This document shows, in pieces, positions 19,606 to 29,728 of a stretch of DNA of 64,000 nucleotides. Source of the DNA: an uncultured Caldisericota bacterium. Lineage in GTDB: Bacteria; Caldisericota; Caldisericia; Cryosericales; Cryosericaceae. Position 1 is the first letter of the stretch; each line of letters starts with the position of its first letter. The notes under the pieces were generated by a model that was given only the letters and a program-made list of their open reading frames with translations, made no database searches and was not told the DNA's origin. The stretch is from positions 1 to 64,000 of the forward strand of contig CAIQIK010000016.1 of assembly GCA_903871855.1 (NCBI GenBank). The letters run 5' to 3'. The position numbers and the translations under genes were made by a program.

Positions 19606-20124
19606 CTACCTGCAGACTGCACCTCTGTATCCAGAGCCAACATCAAAGAGATCAAAGCAGGAGGATCGCCCAACGTCGCTGTCCGCCGAGCCCACTAGGT
19701 ACTTACCCATCGTAATGTTATACCACGGTCGGCTGAGAGTGTCAATTGAACGACCCTCGCGACCTGCGGGTATGGGCTCCAGGAACAACGCGACACAAAA
19801 TGCCGCCACGGCCAATCCAACTCCAAGAATCGGGTTCATGAACCGCGACCAAACCCTTGTGGCTTTTCTGAGACCAGGACTACAGCCAGGCCTCAAACAC
19901 TGGACTTCCCGAGCAGCCAAAAGGCACATACGTTGCTCGAATTCCTTCCCTTCGGCGACCTCCAAAGGCATGACAAATGTGGCTAGATCGACAACCGCCA
20001 TTGTGTCATGCGAAAGTCGTCTGGCCTGCACACCCTTGAACAGGTCGCAGTCACCCTGAATGATGTTCTCGATGACCCTGTCCAGCTGATCAGCTTGTTT
20101 CAGTTCTGTCTCTTCATACGCCAT
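19606..20124 (-). CDS. Putative membrane anti-sigma factor paired with the ECF sigma factor
   Basis: Overlaps the 3' end of the sigma gene; one predicted TM (NPILGVGLAVAAFCVALFLEP); function inferred from position. Confidence 0.5.
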   Translation of the reverse strand: MAYEETELKQADQLDRVIENIIQGDCDLFKGVQARRLSHDTMAVVDLATFVMPLEVAEGKEFEQRMCLLAAREVQCLRPGCSPGLRKATRVWSRFMNPILGVGLAVAAFCVALFLEPIPAGREGRSIDTLSRPWYNITMGKYLVGSADSDVGRSSCFDLFDVGSGYRGAVCR

Positions 20125-20677
20125 CTGGCTCACCCATCTTTCCCGCAATCATTGTCTTGACCTCGGTCAACGCCCGGAACAGCAGCACCTTCACATTACT
20201 TTCGCTGAGACTAAGCAGGAACGAGACTTCTCTCACAGACCTGCGTTCAAGGAGTCTCATCCGAACAACCGACCTCTTGGGCTCCTCGAGGTGGTCGATT
20301 GCCTCGTGCACCACGGCCTTCGTGTCAGCCGCCTCCGCCAGCTCATATGGGTCCTTGAGCAGGCCCGTGGAATGAACATCCATGAACTCCTGAAAGGGAA
20401 GCATGGGGTAGCCGGTCTGTTGTCTGTAATAGTCCGAGAGAGCATTTCGTTCAATCTTGTACACCCAGACGTCAAGCGGAATGCCCTGGTACGTGAAACC
20501 TTTGATGGACGAGATTACTCTGCTTATCGTGTCTTCAGCAATGTCCTCGGCAGTAGCCCTGCTCTTGACATGTCTCAGAGCATAGGCCAGCATGCGAGGG
20601 ACAAAGCGCTCGACAAACCAGCGCCATGCCTCCTCATCGGCCTGCTGCAGCTTGAGTATGAATTCCTCGTCATCCAC
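20114..20677 (-). CDS. ECF-type RNA polymerase sigma factor
   Basis: Region 2 (RATAEDIAEDTISRVISSIKGFTYQG) and region 4 HTH (RRSVREVSFLLSLSESNVKVLLFRAL). Confidence 0.9.
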   Translation of the reverse strand: MDDEEFILKLQQADEEAWRWFVERFVPRMLAYALRHVKSRATAEDIAEDTISRVISSIKGFTYQGIPLDVWVYKIERNALSDYYRQQTGYPMLPFQEFMDVHSTGLLKDPYELAEAADTKAVVHEAIDHLEEPKRSVVRMRLLERRSVREVSFLLSLSESNVKVLLFRALTEVKTMIAGKMGEPDGV

Positions 20678-20704
20678 GTTGATTATCGCGCTTCCTCACT
20701 CGTA

Positions 20705-20732
20705 TAATCGTGATTGTAAGCAATTGGTTACA
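20705..20732 (-). promoter_or_regulatory. Candidate ECF-type autoregulatory promoter TGTAAC-N16-CGATTA
   Basis: AAC-type -35 and CG-containing -10 spaced by 16 nt, about 28 nt upstream of the ECF sigma start codon. Confidence 0.35.
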
Positions 20733-21432
20733 TCTGAGAAGGTGAACGGAAACCAAAAATGCCCGTACCGACACGTATCATGTTCGAGCCACGCTCGATC
20801 GCCAATTCAAAGTCGTCGGACGTTCCCATGGACAACAACGTGACATGTGACGAACCCAAGTCCTTGGCAAGTTCGTGGAACAGCACACTGACAGACTCAT
20901 ACATGTTCGCGCGCATTTGCGTTGTTGCTTGAAGAGGGACTACCACCATCAGTCCGGAGATCTCATGCAGCCAAGGAGTATCGGCTGCAGCAAGCTCACG
21001 AATCTTGGGCATGGTCAATCCGCCCTTCTGTGATTCTTCACCGGCATTCACCTCCAGCAGGAACGTACATGCCCTCTGCGCAGCGCGATCCTGCATATCA
21101 TGCAGATGCTCGAGGAGTTCCGGATCTGCCGAATCGACCGCATCAAACATGCGGAGGATGGCATTGTACTTGTTCGACTGGAGTCGACCGATGTACCGGA
21201 CAGTCGCCCCGTAGCTCTCTCGCAGGGTAAAAACGTTCTTGCGAATGGCTTCCTGGAGGTAGTTCTCACCAATTTCGGTCACCCCTGCATCAATGGCTTC
21301 CAAAATCCGGGGAAGGGGCTGTGTCTTTGTCACGCAGACAATATGCGGTTCACCGGGTTGGCCGGCCGCCCGGCGATATGAAAAACAGGCTCGCTCGCGG
21401 ACTTCCGCGAGACGATCAGCTATCGAGCCCAC
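20728..21432 (-). CDS. YggS/PLPBP family pyridoxal-phosphate homeostasis protein
   Basis: VTKTQPLPRILEAIDAGVTEIGENYLQEA; GTSDDFELAIERGSNMIRVGTGIFG. Confidence 0.93.
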   Translation of the reverse strand: MGSIADRLAEVRERACFSYRRAAGQPGEPHIVCVTKTQPLPRILEAIDAGVTEIGENYLQEAIRKNVFTLRESYGATVRYIGRLQSNKYNAILRMFDAVDSADPELLEHLHDMQDRAAQRACTFLLEVNAGEESQKGGLTMPKIRELAAADTPWLHEISGLMVVVPLQATTQMRANMYESVSVLFHELAKDLGSSHVTLLSMGTSDDFELAIERGSNMIRVGTGIFGFRSPSQM

Positions 21433-21440
21433 AGCCGGGG

Positions 21441-22556
21441 CTAGAAGCCGCGAGGCGGCCCCTTGCGCAATATGGCAGGGAGCTCGACTTCCTCGACCTT
21501 GAATTCCTTGAGAATCTTCTTCTCCTGTTCTGTCTCGGCTTTTTGAGGCTGCATCCCGGACGCTACCACCGTGATACGAATCTCATCGTTGGCCTCGCCA
21601 GACTCACCCAGGACTTCGTCAAAAGGATCGGCCAGACCGAAAATGATCTTGGCATCCTTCGACTTTGATGCACTCGACTGAATCGCCGTCGAGATGACAT
21701 CCATCTCTTCCATAGAGATCTCATGGCCAATGACGTTGTAGATAAGCCCGGTGGCGCCCTGCATTGAATACTCGAGCAGCTCGTAGTTGGTGGCGGCCCT
21801 GATGGCCTTTGCCGCACGTTCGTCACCCTTACCCGTTCCCATGCCTATCCAGATGCTGCCGTCTGTTCTATCGGGAAGCTCTCCAGAAGAAGTCGATGTT
21901 AAAACGTTTTTGAGATCAGCAAAATCGAGGTTGATGATACCAGGTGTCCGGATGAGCTCAGTGATGCCCTGAACCGCCTTCTTCAGGACCTCGTCGGCCT
22001 TACGGAATGCATTGCTGATGGTGATCTTCCCTTCCTCCAATTTGAATAGCCGCTGGTTTGGGATGACGATCAATCCATCGACACTGTCGCGAAGCTCCTT
22101 GATGCCATCCGCTGCGACCTTGGATCGCTGGGGGCCCTCGAAGTTGAACGGCTTGGTGACAATTGCAATGGTGAGGATGCCTAGCTCGCGAGCCACTTTC
22201 GCTAGGACAGGAGAACCTCCTGTGCCCGTGCCTCCACCCATGCCGGCAGTTATGAACAGAAGAGAGGAGCCGGTAATTGCTTCTTTGAGTATCTCTCTGC
22301 TCTCTTCTGCTGCTTTTCTCCCCACCTCAGGGTCGGCGCCTGCGCCCATTCCTCGAGCTACCTTCGCCCCAATCTGAACCTTGCTTTCTGCCCGACTGTA
22401 TCGCAAAACCTGCGTATCTGTGTTGACGGCCATGAAATCGACACCGGAAGGAAAATCCCCTACCATCCGATTGATAGCATTGCCACCCCCACCGCCCACA
22501 CCGATGACCCTAATGCTTACATTCGAGCTTCCCCAGGGATCCAGTCGATCATCCAT
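21441..22556 (-). CDS. ftsZ: Cell division protein FtsZ
   Basis: GVGGGGGNAINRM, GMGGGTGTGGSPV tubulin signature. Confidence 0.98.
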   Translation of the reverse strand: MDDRLDPWGSSNVSIRVIGVGGGGGNAINRMVGDFPSGVDFMAVNTDTQVLRYSRAESKVQIGAKVARGMGAGADPEVGRKAAEESREILKEAITGSSLLFITAGMGGGTGTGGSPVLAKVARELGILTIAIVTKPFNFEGPQRSKVAADGIKELRDSVDGLIVIPNQRLFKLEEGKITISNAFRKADEVLKKAVQGITELIRTPGIINLDFADLKNVLTSTSSGELPDRTDGSIWIGMGTGKGDERAAKAIRAATNYELLEYSMQGATGLIYNVIGHEISMEEMDVISTAIQSSASKSKDAKIIFGLADPFDEVLGESGEANDEIRITVVASGMQPQKAETEQEKKILKEFKVEEVELPAILRKGPPRGF

Positions 22557-22584
22557 AGTGGATTTCCCTCCCCGTCAGTACGTC

Positions 22585-23817
22585 TTAGTCAAACAGGTCA
22601 AGGCCCTTGAACAAACCGATCAGGCCTTTGAATGCGCGCTTCTTCTGGACTCCTGCACCATCGCCGTGGATGCCGAGTTCGAGCAACCCGACTGATGTCG
22701 AGAAGCTGGGATTCTTGAACGAGCTGAAAACAACGTCATCAACTGTCGGCTGTCCCATTCGAGCTCGCAGTCCGCTGATCTCAGAGAACTTGTCCGCGAT
22801 GTGAGGCACCATCGCCGTCCCTCCGGTCAAGACGAGACCGGCCGGCAGCATGTTATTGTAGCTGGAGTGTACCAGTTCCAGTTTCACGGCCTCAGCTATT
22901 TCCTCGACACGCGATGTCACGACATCGCTGATATATGACTTCGTTGTTGCAAGAACACCATCACCCGATGCTGTCGAATAACTCACCTGGCTATCCTGAA
23001 AATCCTTTCCCCTGCTCGCATCCACCGAACCGTAGGCCACCTTGAGCTCTTCAGCAACATTCAGGCTTGTCTTCAGCATCATGGCAAGATCCATCGTCAC
23101 ATGGCGGCCACCTATAGGTAGGACGGCGATATAGCTGAGACTGCCTCCTGTAAAAACGGCCAGGTCCGTCGTGTCTCCCCCGATGTCGACGCAGGCGACT
23201 CCGATTTCCTTCTCTTCTAATGAGAGGACAGCATCAGCTGACGCCAAGCCTTCGACCACGAGCCTATCCACCTTGAGACCAGACTCTGTCACACAACGAC
23301 GGAGGTTGTCCAGGATCGTCGATTGTCCAGTGACTATGAACGCCTCAAACTCAAGACGGATGCCCGACATCCTCAATGGGTCCTTGATGCCTTCCTGACC
23401 GTCCACGAGGTACTGGCGCGGGATCACATGGATGATCTCCTGGTTTGGTCCCAGCAAGATGGCTCTGGCAGACTCCCACACGCGATTCACATCGTCCTTC
23501 TGTATCTCCCGCCCCGGCCGGGATATTGCAACAAGGCCACGGTTCACCAATCCAGTGATATGACTACCGCCAACGTTCACGATTACCGACGAGATGGAGT
23601 AGCTGCTCATCCGTTCTGCCTCGTCGCGTGCCGCTTGGATAGCCTGTGTCACACCTTCCATATCTACGACGACGCCACGCTTCAGACTGCTGCACGGCGC
23701 CGTGCCGACCCCGAGAATGGAGTCGAGGCTGCCTCCTGTCGCCGAAGCTATGAGCATCTTGACGCGGGTACTCCCAATATCGAGTACACTGACGATTCTT
23801 TCCTGGCCAGCCATCAT
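22585..23817 (-). CDS. ftsA: Cell division protein FtsA
   Basis: SVLDIGSTRVKMLIA, CVDIGGDTTDLAVF, LVLTGGTAMVPHI. Confidence 0.96.
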   Translation of the reverse strand: MMAGQERIVSVLDIGSTRVKMLIASATGGSLDSILGVGTAPCSSLKRGVVVDMEGVTQAIQAARDEAERMSSYSISSVIVNVGGSHITGLVNRGLVAISRPGREIQKDDVNRVWESARAILLGPNQEIIHVIPRQYLVDGQEGIKDPLRMSGIRLEFEAFIVTGQSTILDNLRRCVTESGLKVDRLVVEGLASADAVLSLEEKEIGVACVDIGGDTTDLAVFTGGSLSYIAVLPIGGRHVTMDLAMMLKTSLNVAEELKVAYGSVDASRGKDFQDSQVSYSTASGDGVLATTKSYISDVVTSRVEEIAEAVKLELVHSSYNNMLPAGLVLTGGTAMVPHIADKFSEISGLRARMGQPTVDDVVFSSFKNPSFSTSVGLLELGIHGDGAGVQKKRAFKGLIGLFKGLDLFD

Positions 23818-24155
23818 GCCTCCTTCTTCAAGAGAACGCGTCGGATGATTGCAATGTTCTGGTACATCCTGCTTCCGAACACGACGACTGCCGCAAGGTA
23901 AAGGTCGATGCCCAGCTGATCACCCAAATACCCAAGCAGCGCTGCAACAAGACTGTTGATCAGGAAACCTGACAAGAATACTGTTGCATCGAAGCTGTCC
24001 TTCAGGTAACCCTTGATACCGCCGAGGATTGAATCCATGCCAGCCAGAAGGGCCAACCCCACATACTTAGAATAGACGGCGGGAATATGCACGGGGCGAA
24101 GAATCCCGATGATGATACCAAGTACGAGTCCGCATACTGTTACGAAGCCAACCAT
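23814..24155 (-). CDS. Small basic protein (DUF1290 family)
   Basis: Multi-TM 113 aa protein, LALLAGMDSILGGIKGYLKDSFDATVFLSGFLINSLVAALLGYLGDQLGIDLYLAAVVVFGSRMYQN. Confidence 0.9.
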   Translation of the reverse strand: MVGFVTVCGLVLGIIIGILRPVHIPAVYSKYVGLALLAGMDSILGGIKGYLKDSFDATVFLSGFLINSLVAALLGYLGDQLGIDLYLAAVVVFGSRMYQNIAIIRRVLLKKEA

Positions 24156-24174
24156 AGATATCTGTTTTCCTCCC

Positions 24175-24846
24175 CTAGTTGCTGATCCTTAGCAGGTTGA
24201 CTTTTTGAACTATAGCACCAATGCGCCTCAGGTTCAACAAATCGAGCACACCTCCGGGAATCTGCAGCCCCTTGGACATGTTTTCCGTGTCGCCAATCGC
24301 GTCTATAACCAGTGGCATGCTCGTTACCTTTTCACCCACGCGAACGTTGAGGCCCGCTCTGTATACGGAACTCGAGTCGGTCAGGCGTATGCCATTCAAC
24401 GATATGACTTCGGCTCCCGATGCCCAGAGATCATTGAGAAGAAGGAGCAGGTCCTCATCGGCCAGTATTGATGGTGAGGACCCTGATGATTGCTCTCGGA
24501 TCGTGATCCGGATGCCAGGACCGGCGAGCGGGACGGCCCCGGTTCTCTGTTTCAACGCAGTAGCTTCGTGCTGCAACTGATTCACTTGCGCGGCAGTGTC
24601 ATCAGAAGAACGAAGGTATTGCATGACTTTCTGCGACATGTCTGTCTCCTCGACGAGGAGGTCCTGTTTGTGCTGCTGGAGGTCCTTGATGACACGGATG
24701 AGGTCCTGCGGGTCCTGGTTCTGATAGGTCTGCTTCATCTCGCGGACGACGTGCGCCTGTCCAGGGAGGAGGAGCCCGACAAAGAAACTAATGACAAAGA
24801 AAATCAGAATTGTCGACTGCCAGCGCGACTGCCTGGTCCGCTTCAT
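24175..24846 (-). CDS. DUF881 family protein (copy 1)
   Basis: GPGIRITIREQS...LLLLLNDLWASGAEVISLNGIRLTDSSS. Confidence 0.87.
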   Translation of the reverse strand: MKRTRQSRWQSTILIFFVISFFVGLLLPGQAHVVREMKQTYQNQDPQDLIRVIKDLQQHKQDLLVEETDMSQKVMQYLRSSDDTAAQVNQLQHEATALKQRTGAVPLAGPGIRITIREQSSGSSPSILADEDLLLLLNDLWASGAEVISLNGIRLTDSSSVYRAGLNVRVGEKVTSMPLVIDAIGDTENMSKGLQIPGGVLDLLNLRRIGAIVQKVNLLRISN

Positions 24847-25577
24847 TTGGCACCTGCTGCATACTTAAACGCAGCGTTGTTCAGCGACGCCGGGACAGTC
24901 ACGGACGTCTTCGTCTCAAGCGAACACGTGATCTCAAACCGATCACGGTATACCTCCAGCACCCGGAAGAAAACGTCCTGAGAAATGCTGTCGGCGAGCA
25001 TCTCGGGGTTTCCCAGTGCAGTGATAACGTAGGGTGGCGACATCCTGCTCGAATTCACGAGGATGATGGGGCCAGCACAAACGATAGGGGTATTCCCGAG
25101 AACGCGCTGGTCGTTGATGGCAATCGCCGTGGCACCATATCTCCGCATGAGATTCACGACGCTGCGGAGGTAACCGTCGTGGATGACGAAGTAGTTCGGA
25201 TCATCGGAGAGTGTCGGGGTACGGGAACTGTCGCTCAGCGTTACGATAACACCAGGACCCGTCGCCTCGGCAAGCCCCGCTTTTGCTCTCAGCTCTCCAA
25301 GCTGCTGCGTTAGAACACGCACTTCGTCGCTCGTGGCAGCGCCCTTGCTCTCAAGCTCTCCTAACTGTCCCCGAAGATCGACAATGCGCTGGGCAGCACT
25401 ATCATTCTCCTTTTCCAGTCCCTTCATGATTTCGACCAACTCGACATTCTGGGCAGAAACGACGTACGCTTTGTTTACTGTAGGCTCGAACTGGACAGCC
25501 AAAAGGTATCCGAATCCGGCAGCTATGATGAACAGCGCAGTGAGGAAAAGGCCTCCGTTTCTTCCACGTGTGATCAT
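24843..25577 (-). CDS. DUF881 family protein (copy 2)
   Basis: TGPGVIVTLSDSS...FVIHDGYLRSVVNLMRRYGATAIAINDQRVLGNTPIVCAGPIILVN. Confidence 0.87.
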   Translation of the reverse strand: MITRGRNGGLFLTALFIIAAGFGYLLAVQFEPTVNKAYVVSAQNVELVEIMKGLEKENDSAAQRIVDLRGQLGELESKGAATSDEVRVLTQQLGELRAKAGLAEATGPGVIVTLSDSSRTPTLSDDPNYFVIHDGYLRSVVNLMRRYGATAIAINDQRVLGNTPIVCAGPIILVNSSRMSPPYVITALGNPEMLADSISQDVFFRVLEVYRDRFEITCSLETKTSVTVPASLNNAAFKYAAGAK

Positions 25578-26248
25578 GGGGTCCCCGGGATGACGGCCTG
25601 GCCGTCGAACCGCAGATCGATGGTTACTTTCTTCACTTTGAATGCAGGCATGCCGAGGACCGCGATCCCTCGTTCGATCTTGGAAGCCCCATTCGCGCTA
25701 TCACCGAAGATAAGCGTCTTGCCGTCTTTCAACCGTACGACAAATCCCATTGATGAGGACAGTGACATATCCATGACAGCCAACTGGTCCCGATACTGCA
25801 TCAACTGGCAGCACAGCGGCGCATACTTGAGCGAAGTGGCCAGAAAGGCTGGGGGTGCAGACGGGAACCCACTTACGTCAACCACGTTCCAGGACGCCGA
25901 TGCCCTTGTCACGGTGTAGGCTGTTCCCGTCTGCAGGAACACGGCAACCAGCTTATCCCCTTGCCTGATCACCACATCGGGGTCAGTTATGTCTACACTG
26001 ACAGTGGCGTTCCAGGGTCGTTCGCGCTTGATAGTCACATCAGAAACGGGGAGTCCCTTCAGCCTGTCAACGACCGAAACCCTGCTGAGGAACATGAGGA
26101 AACCCTGAGGTCTACTACGCCAGACCTGATCCACGACAGGAGCCTCCCAGGAGTCTGCATGTACGGCTACACGAGCGGCCGGTACAGTAAACCAGTAGAC
26201 CGCCACTACCACCAAAGCAATCAGACCCATGCGCCACAGTAGCTTCAT
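25574..26248 (-). CDS. ftsQ: FtsQ/DivIB-like division protein
   Basis: Position in dcw cluster; N-terminal TM, POTRA-like segment (SVVDRLKGLPVSDVTIKRERPWNATVSVDITDPDVVIRQGDKLVAV). Confidence 0.6.
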   Translation of the reverse strand: MKLLWRMGLIALVVVAVYWFTVPAARVAVHADSWEAPVVDQVWRSRPQGFLMFLSRVSVVDRLKGLPVSDVTIKRERPWNATVSVDITDPDVVIRQGDKLVAVFLQTGTAYTVTRASASWNVVDVSGFPSAPPAFLATSLKYAPLCCQLMQYRDQLAVMDMSLSSSMGFVVRLKDGKTLIFGDSANGASKIERGIAVLGMPAFKVKKVTIDLRFDGQAVIPGTP

Positions 26249-26287
26249 AAACGGAGGAACTCATAACTGATACCCATGCACCACCTC

Positions 26288-27199
26288 TTAGGAGAAGTCG
26301 CCCAGCAGCCTGATCTCGGGCGAAAGGCGCACGTTGAACCGTGCATAGACTCTCTGTACGACAATGTCCATAAGGCGTATGACATCAAGTGCCGTCGCTC
26401 CTCCCAGATTGACGATGAAGTTCGCATGCTTGGCCGACACTTGCGCCTGCCCCACCTGGAGTCCCTTACACTCAGCTTCCTCTATCAGCTTGCCGGCATA
26501 GGTCGTTGGAGGATTCGTGAAGATACTTCCTGCGTTCGGATACTCCCAAGACTGTTTCGTATGCTTCTCCGATCGAATACGTGCAGCTGTCGACCGGATT
26601 GTTGCTCCGTCACCGGGTTCAAGGTCAAATGCAGCGCCCAGAATGATGGCCCCGCTCTCCTGAAACTCACTATAGCGGTAGTCAAAATCGACATCTTCAT
26701 GCTTCTTTACGGCATACTCGAGGTTGCGATCAAGGACTTCTACATACGCCAGGTGGTTGCTTATGGCCTGAGAGAACGAACCTGCGTTCATGTAGATGGC
26801 TCCCCCAACAGTACCGGGTATGCTGATGAGATATTCCAGTCCAGACAGATCCTGCTGTATGGCGAAGTCAAGCAGGGAGGACAGTGGCATCGGGGCACGA
26901 GCAAGCACCAGTCTTTTCTCCATCAATGGCCGAAGCGAGGTCTCCATGAGTCTTACGACCAAGCCTTCGACACCATGATCGGAGACAAGAACATTCGTTC
27001 CGTTGCCGAGAACAGTCGTCGGTATCTTGAGAGCTCTGGCAGCACGCAGTGCGCAAACCAGATCCTCCTCACCGCATGGCATGTAGAGGTACTCGGCCGG
27101 GCCGCCGATACGAAACGACGTGTAGGACGAGAGGGGCTCCTTCATCAGGACCCGTTGCTCGACGCGACGTCTGAACTTGTTTATGACCGAATCCACCAT
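26288..27199 (-). CDS. murB: UDP-N-acetylenolpyruvoylglucosamine reductase
   Basis: YTSFRIGGPAEYL, IPGTVGGAIYMNAG, AGSIFTNPPTTYAGKLIE; start overlaps murC stop (TGATG). Confidence 0.95.
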   Translation of the reverse strand: MVDSVINKFRRRVEQRVLMKEPLSSYTSFRIGGPAEYLYMPCGEEDLVCALRAARALKIPTTVLGNGTNVLVSDHGVEGLVVRLMETSLRPLMEKRLVLARAPMPLSSLLDFAIQQDLSGLEYLISIPGTVGGAIYMNAGSFSQAISNHLAYVEVLDRNLEYAVKKHEDVDFDYRYSEFQESGAIILGAAFDLEPGDGATIRSTAARIRSEKHTKQSWEYPNAGSIFTNPPTTYAGKLIEEAECKGLQVGQAQVSAKHANFIVNLGGATALDVIRLMDIVVQRVYARFNVRLSPEIRLLGDFS

Positions 27200-28668
27200 C
27201 AATCGTTCTCCTGCTTCGTGCATCCCTCAAGGGGTGTAGTGGTTTGATATTGTACCGTATTGCCGCTCGTGAGCAAACCACAAAACCTCAGGCCAAGCTT
27301 GTTCACATCACCGGGACCCATAAACAGTACCACATCGCCCCAAGTGGCTGACACCCGCAAGACGTCGAGCATCTGGTCCACAGGCATACGGGGTACCAAT
27401 GAGTCGCCAACCGCTGTCTTCACGCTTTCTCGCAGCCTCTCGTTCAGCTCTTCTGGACACTCCGTCGTCTCCCCTGCTGGGAAGATGTCGAGCAGCACGA
27501 CCCGCGAGACTCCAGCTAGTGCCGGTCCATAATCTTCAAGACACATCCTCACTCGGGAGAAACGATGCGGCTGGAGCACGAGGATAACTGACCTTCCGGG
27601 ATACCGTACTGAGACAGCCTGCAGAGTGGCCCTGATCTCAGTTGGGTGATCGGCATGGTCCGTAAGCACGAGCGTTCCATTGTGGTTCGCAAGGAGCTGC
27701 ATCCTTCGCTCCATTCCCGGGAAACCTTCCAGAACAGAGAGTGCCTCTGCGAAGGGAACCCCTGCAGCCTCACACGCCAGGCAAGCGGCCACAGCATTGA
27801 GATAACTCTTCTCGTCCCCCCGCTTCATGGCGAATGACCGCATCGTGCCTTCCCTTGCCACCATTGCCGTGTTGTCCTGAACGCGGTAATCAATCTGTAC
27901 CTGATTTGACTCTTCCTGACCGTACAAAACATGCCGTGGCAGGGCCTGCACGATCCTGGCCACTTCTATGTCGTCACCACAGCCGATGGTCAGACCGCCT
28001 CGCTCAGCGCACTGCCGGGCAAACTGGGCAAATGCGCTGGCAAGGTTGGAGAACTTGTCTCCATAGGCTCCCAGGTGGTCCCTGTCGATATTCGTCATCA
28101 CAGCGACATCTGGATGGAACTTCAGGAACGAGCCGTCTGATTCATCAGTCTCCAAAACCATGATTGCGCGTCCCTGAATCTGCTTCTGCTGCGTCCCTTC
28201 GGGGGGGAAGGCTTGGTCGAATCCTCTGATATGCCCCCCAACGCAGATGGTCGGAAAGAAGCCCTGTTTTGCCAGCGCGTATCCAATCATTCCCGATGTC
28301 GTGGTCTTGCCATGCGTGCCTGAAACGGCTATCAGGAAGTACTGCGATGCGACGGCAGACAAGACGTCTGTTCGGTGGAGAACGCTAGATCCAATACCTC
28401 TTGCGGCCACGAGTACGACGTTATCCGGGCGAATCGCGGATGACCGCGCAAGAATCTCGTCATTGCGAAGTGCTCCAGCTGCTTCAGCTTCGGACATCAC
28501 CAGTATGCCCAACGAGGCCAATCGTTTAGCCTCGAAACCGCAGTTCTCAATGTCTGAACCCCGCACATTCATACCGATGCTGCGCAGCAACATGGCCAGT
28601 GAACTCATCCCTGCGCCGCAGATGCCGACAAGAAAAAACGGTGTTCCAAGTTGCAAGGGCTCAATCAC
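27199..28668 (-). CDS. murC: UDP-N-acetylmuramate--L-alanine ligase
   Basis: GICGAGMSSLA, SGTHGKTTTSGM. Confidence 0.96.
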   Translation of the reverse strand: MIEPLQLGTPFFLVGICGAGMSSLAMLLRSIGMNVRGSDIENCGFEAKRLASLGILVMSEAEAAGALRNDEILARSSAIRPDNVVLVAARGIGSSVLHRTDVLSAVASQYFLIAVSGTHGKTTTSGMIGYALAKQGFFPTICVGGHIRGFDQAFPPEGTQQKQIQGRAIMVLETDESDGSFLKFHPDVAVMTNIDRDHLGAYGDKFSNLASAFAQFARQCAERGGLTIGCGDDIEVARIVQALPRHVLYGQEESNQVQIDYRVQDNTAMVAREGTMRSFAMKRGDEKSYLNAVAACLACEAAGVPFAEALSVLEGFPGMERRMQLLANHNGTLVLTDHADHPTEIRATLQAVSVRYPGRSVILVLQPHRFSRVRMCLEDYGPALAGVSRVVLLDIFPAGETTECPEELNERLRESVKTAVGDSLVPRMPVDQMLDVLRVSATWGDVVLFMGPGDVNKLGLRFCGLLTSGNTVQYQTTTPLEGCTKQEND

Positions 28669-29728
28669 GTGAGCACTCCTCCTCGATGGTGCGTGCTATG
28701 GCATTCGCGGCATCACTCCTGAAAATAGTGGAAGCAGGAAGGGACAAGCTTGCTTTATCATCGAGCGCCTTCTCCACGATGGACAGGTACCCGTCAAACT
28801 GCAGTGACTGCTGCTCAATGCGTATACCGAGACCGAGATTTTCAAGATATGTCGCATTTTTCGACTGGTGCCGACCAATGGCGAATGGATAGGGGATGAC
28901 AACAGCATAGATGCCTCCGACAGCAAGCTCCGTAAGCGCAAGTGCACCACCTCTTGTCACCGCCACACGAGTCTGCTCATAGAGTCGCTCCATATGCTCC
29001 TCATAGGAGATGATGGCAGGACTAACGTGGTGCAGAGATAGTCCGTCCACCGCATTACAAATCCTCGCATACTCGTCGGTTCCAGTTACCACGGTGACTG
29101 GAAGTTCGCGCCCCCTGCTTTCCAGCTCCTGGATCGTCCGCAGAAACAGTTCGTTGACAAAACTTGCTCCGCCGCTACCCCCGATGAACAGTAGTCCCCG
29201 GCGAAGGGGTTTACTGGACCGGCACTCCGTCAGTGCCGCGTAGACCTTGCGTCGCAGAGGGTTTCCAGTGACAATGAACCGTGGACCCGAGACTCCTTCA
29301 ACGGGAAACCCCAGGAACACGCGCCGTGCACAGCCGGAAAACAGTCGATTCGCCCTCCCCATGACAGCATTCTGTTCCAGAAGGTATATTGGAACCCCAC
29401 TCATCCGCGCAGCAACGATCCCTGGCACCGATACGTATCCGCCGGTACCAATGAAAGCGTTCGCGTGGGTGTCCGTCATGATGCAGCGAGCCGCCCTCAC
29501 TCCGCCTCGAGTTGCACATGCAAGGCGCCATATCGATCGGGGGGTATACAGAAGCGGGGCGGAACAGACGGTTCTGACATCAAGCCCATGGGAGAGGAAA
29601 ACACGTTCTTCCATGCTGCCGGACCGTGCCAGCATGGTGACGGTCCCACTGTCCGACAAACGCTCAGCGATTGCGACTGCTGGGTAGATATGCCCCCCAG
29701 TTCCTCCTCCAGCGATAACGTAGTGCAT
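28661..29728 (-). CDS. murG: MurG glycosyltransferase
   Basis: AGGGTGGHIYPAVAIAE, TGGYVSVPGIVAA, LEQNAVMGRANRL. Confidence 0.96.
   Translation of the reverse strand: MHYVIAGGGTGGHIYPAVAIAERLSDSGTVTMLARSGSMEERVFLSHGLDVRTVCSAPLLYTPRSIWRLACATRGGVRAARCIMTDTHANAFIGTGGYVSVPGIVAARMSGVPIYLLEQNAVMGRANRLFSGCARRVFLGFPVEGVSGPRFIVTGNPLRRKVYAALTECRSSKPLRRGLLFIGGSGGASFVNELFLRTIQELESRGRELPVTVVTGTDEYARICNAVDGLSLHHVSPAIISYEEHMERLYEQTRVAVTRGGALALTELAVGGIYAVVIPYPFAIGRHQSKNATYLENLGLGIRIEQQSLQFDGYLSIVEKALDDKASLSLPASTIFRSDAANAIARTIEEECSRD

Noticed and set aside
26276-27247. 323-aa plus-strand ORF
   Set aside because: Antisense to murB.
28199-28207. Run of 7 G within murC as a phase-variable tract
   Set aside because: murC reads through intact and is essential; a 7-nt homopolymer alone is weak evidence.
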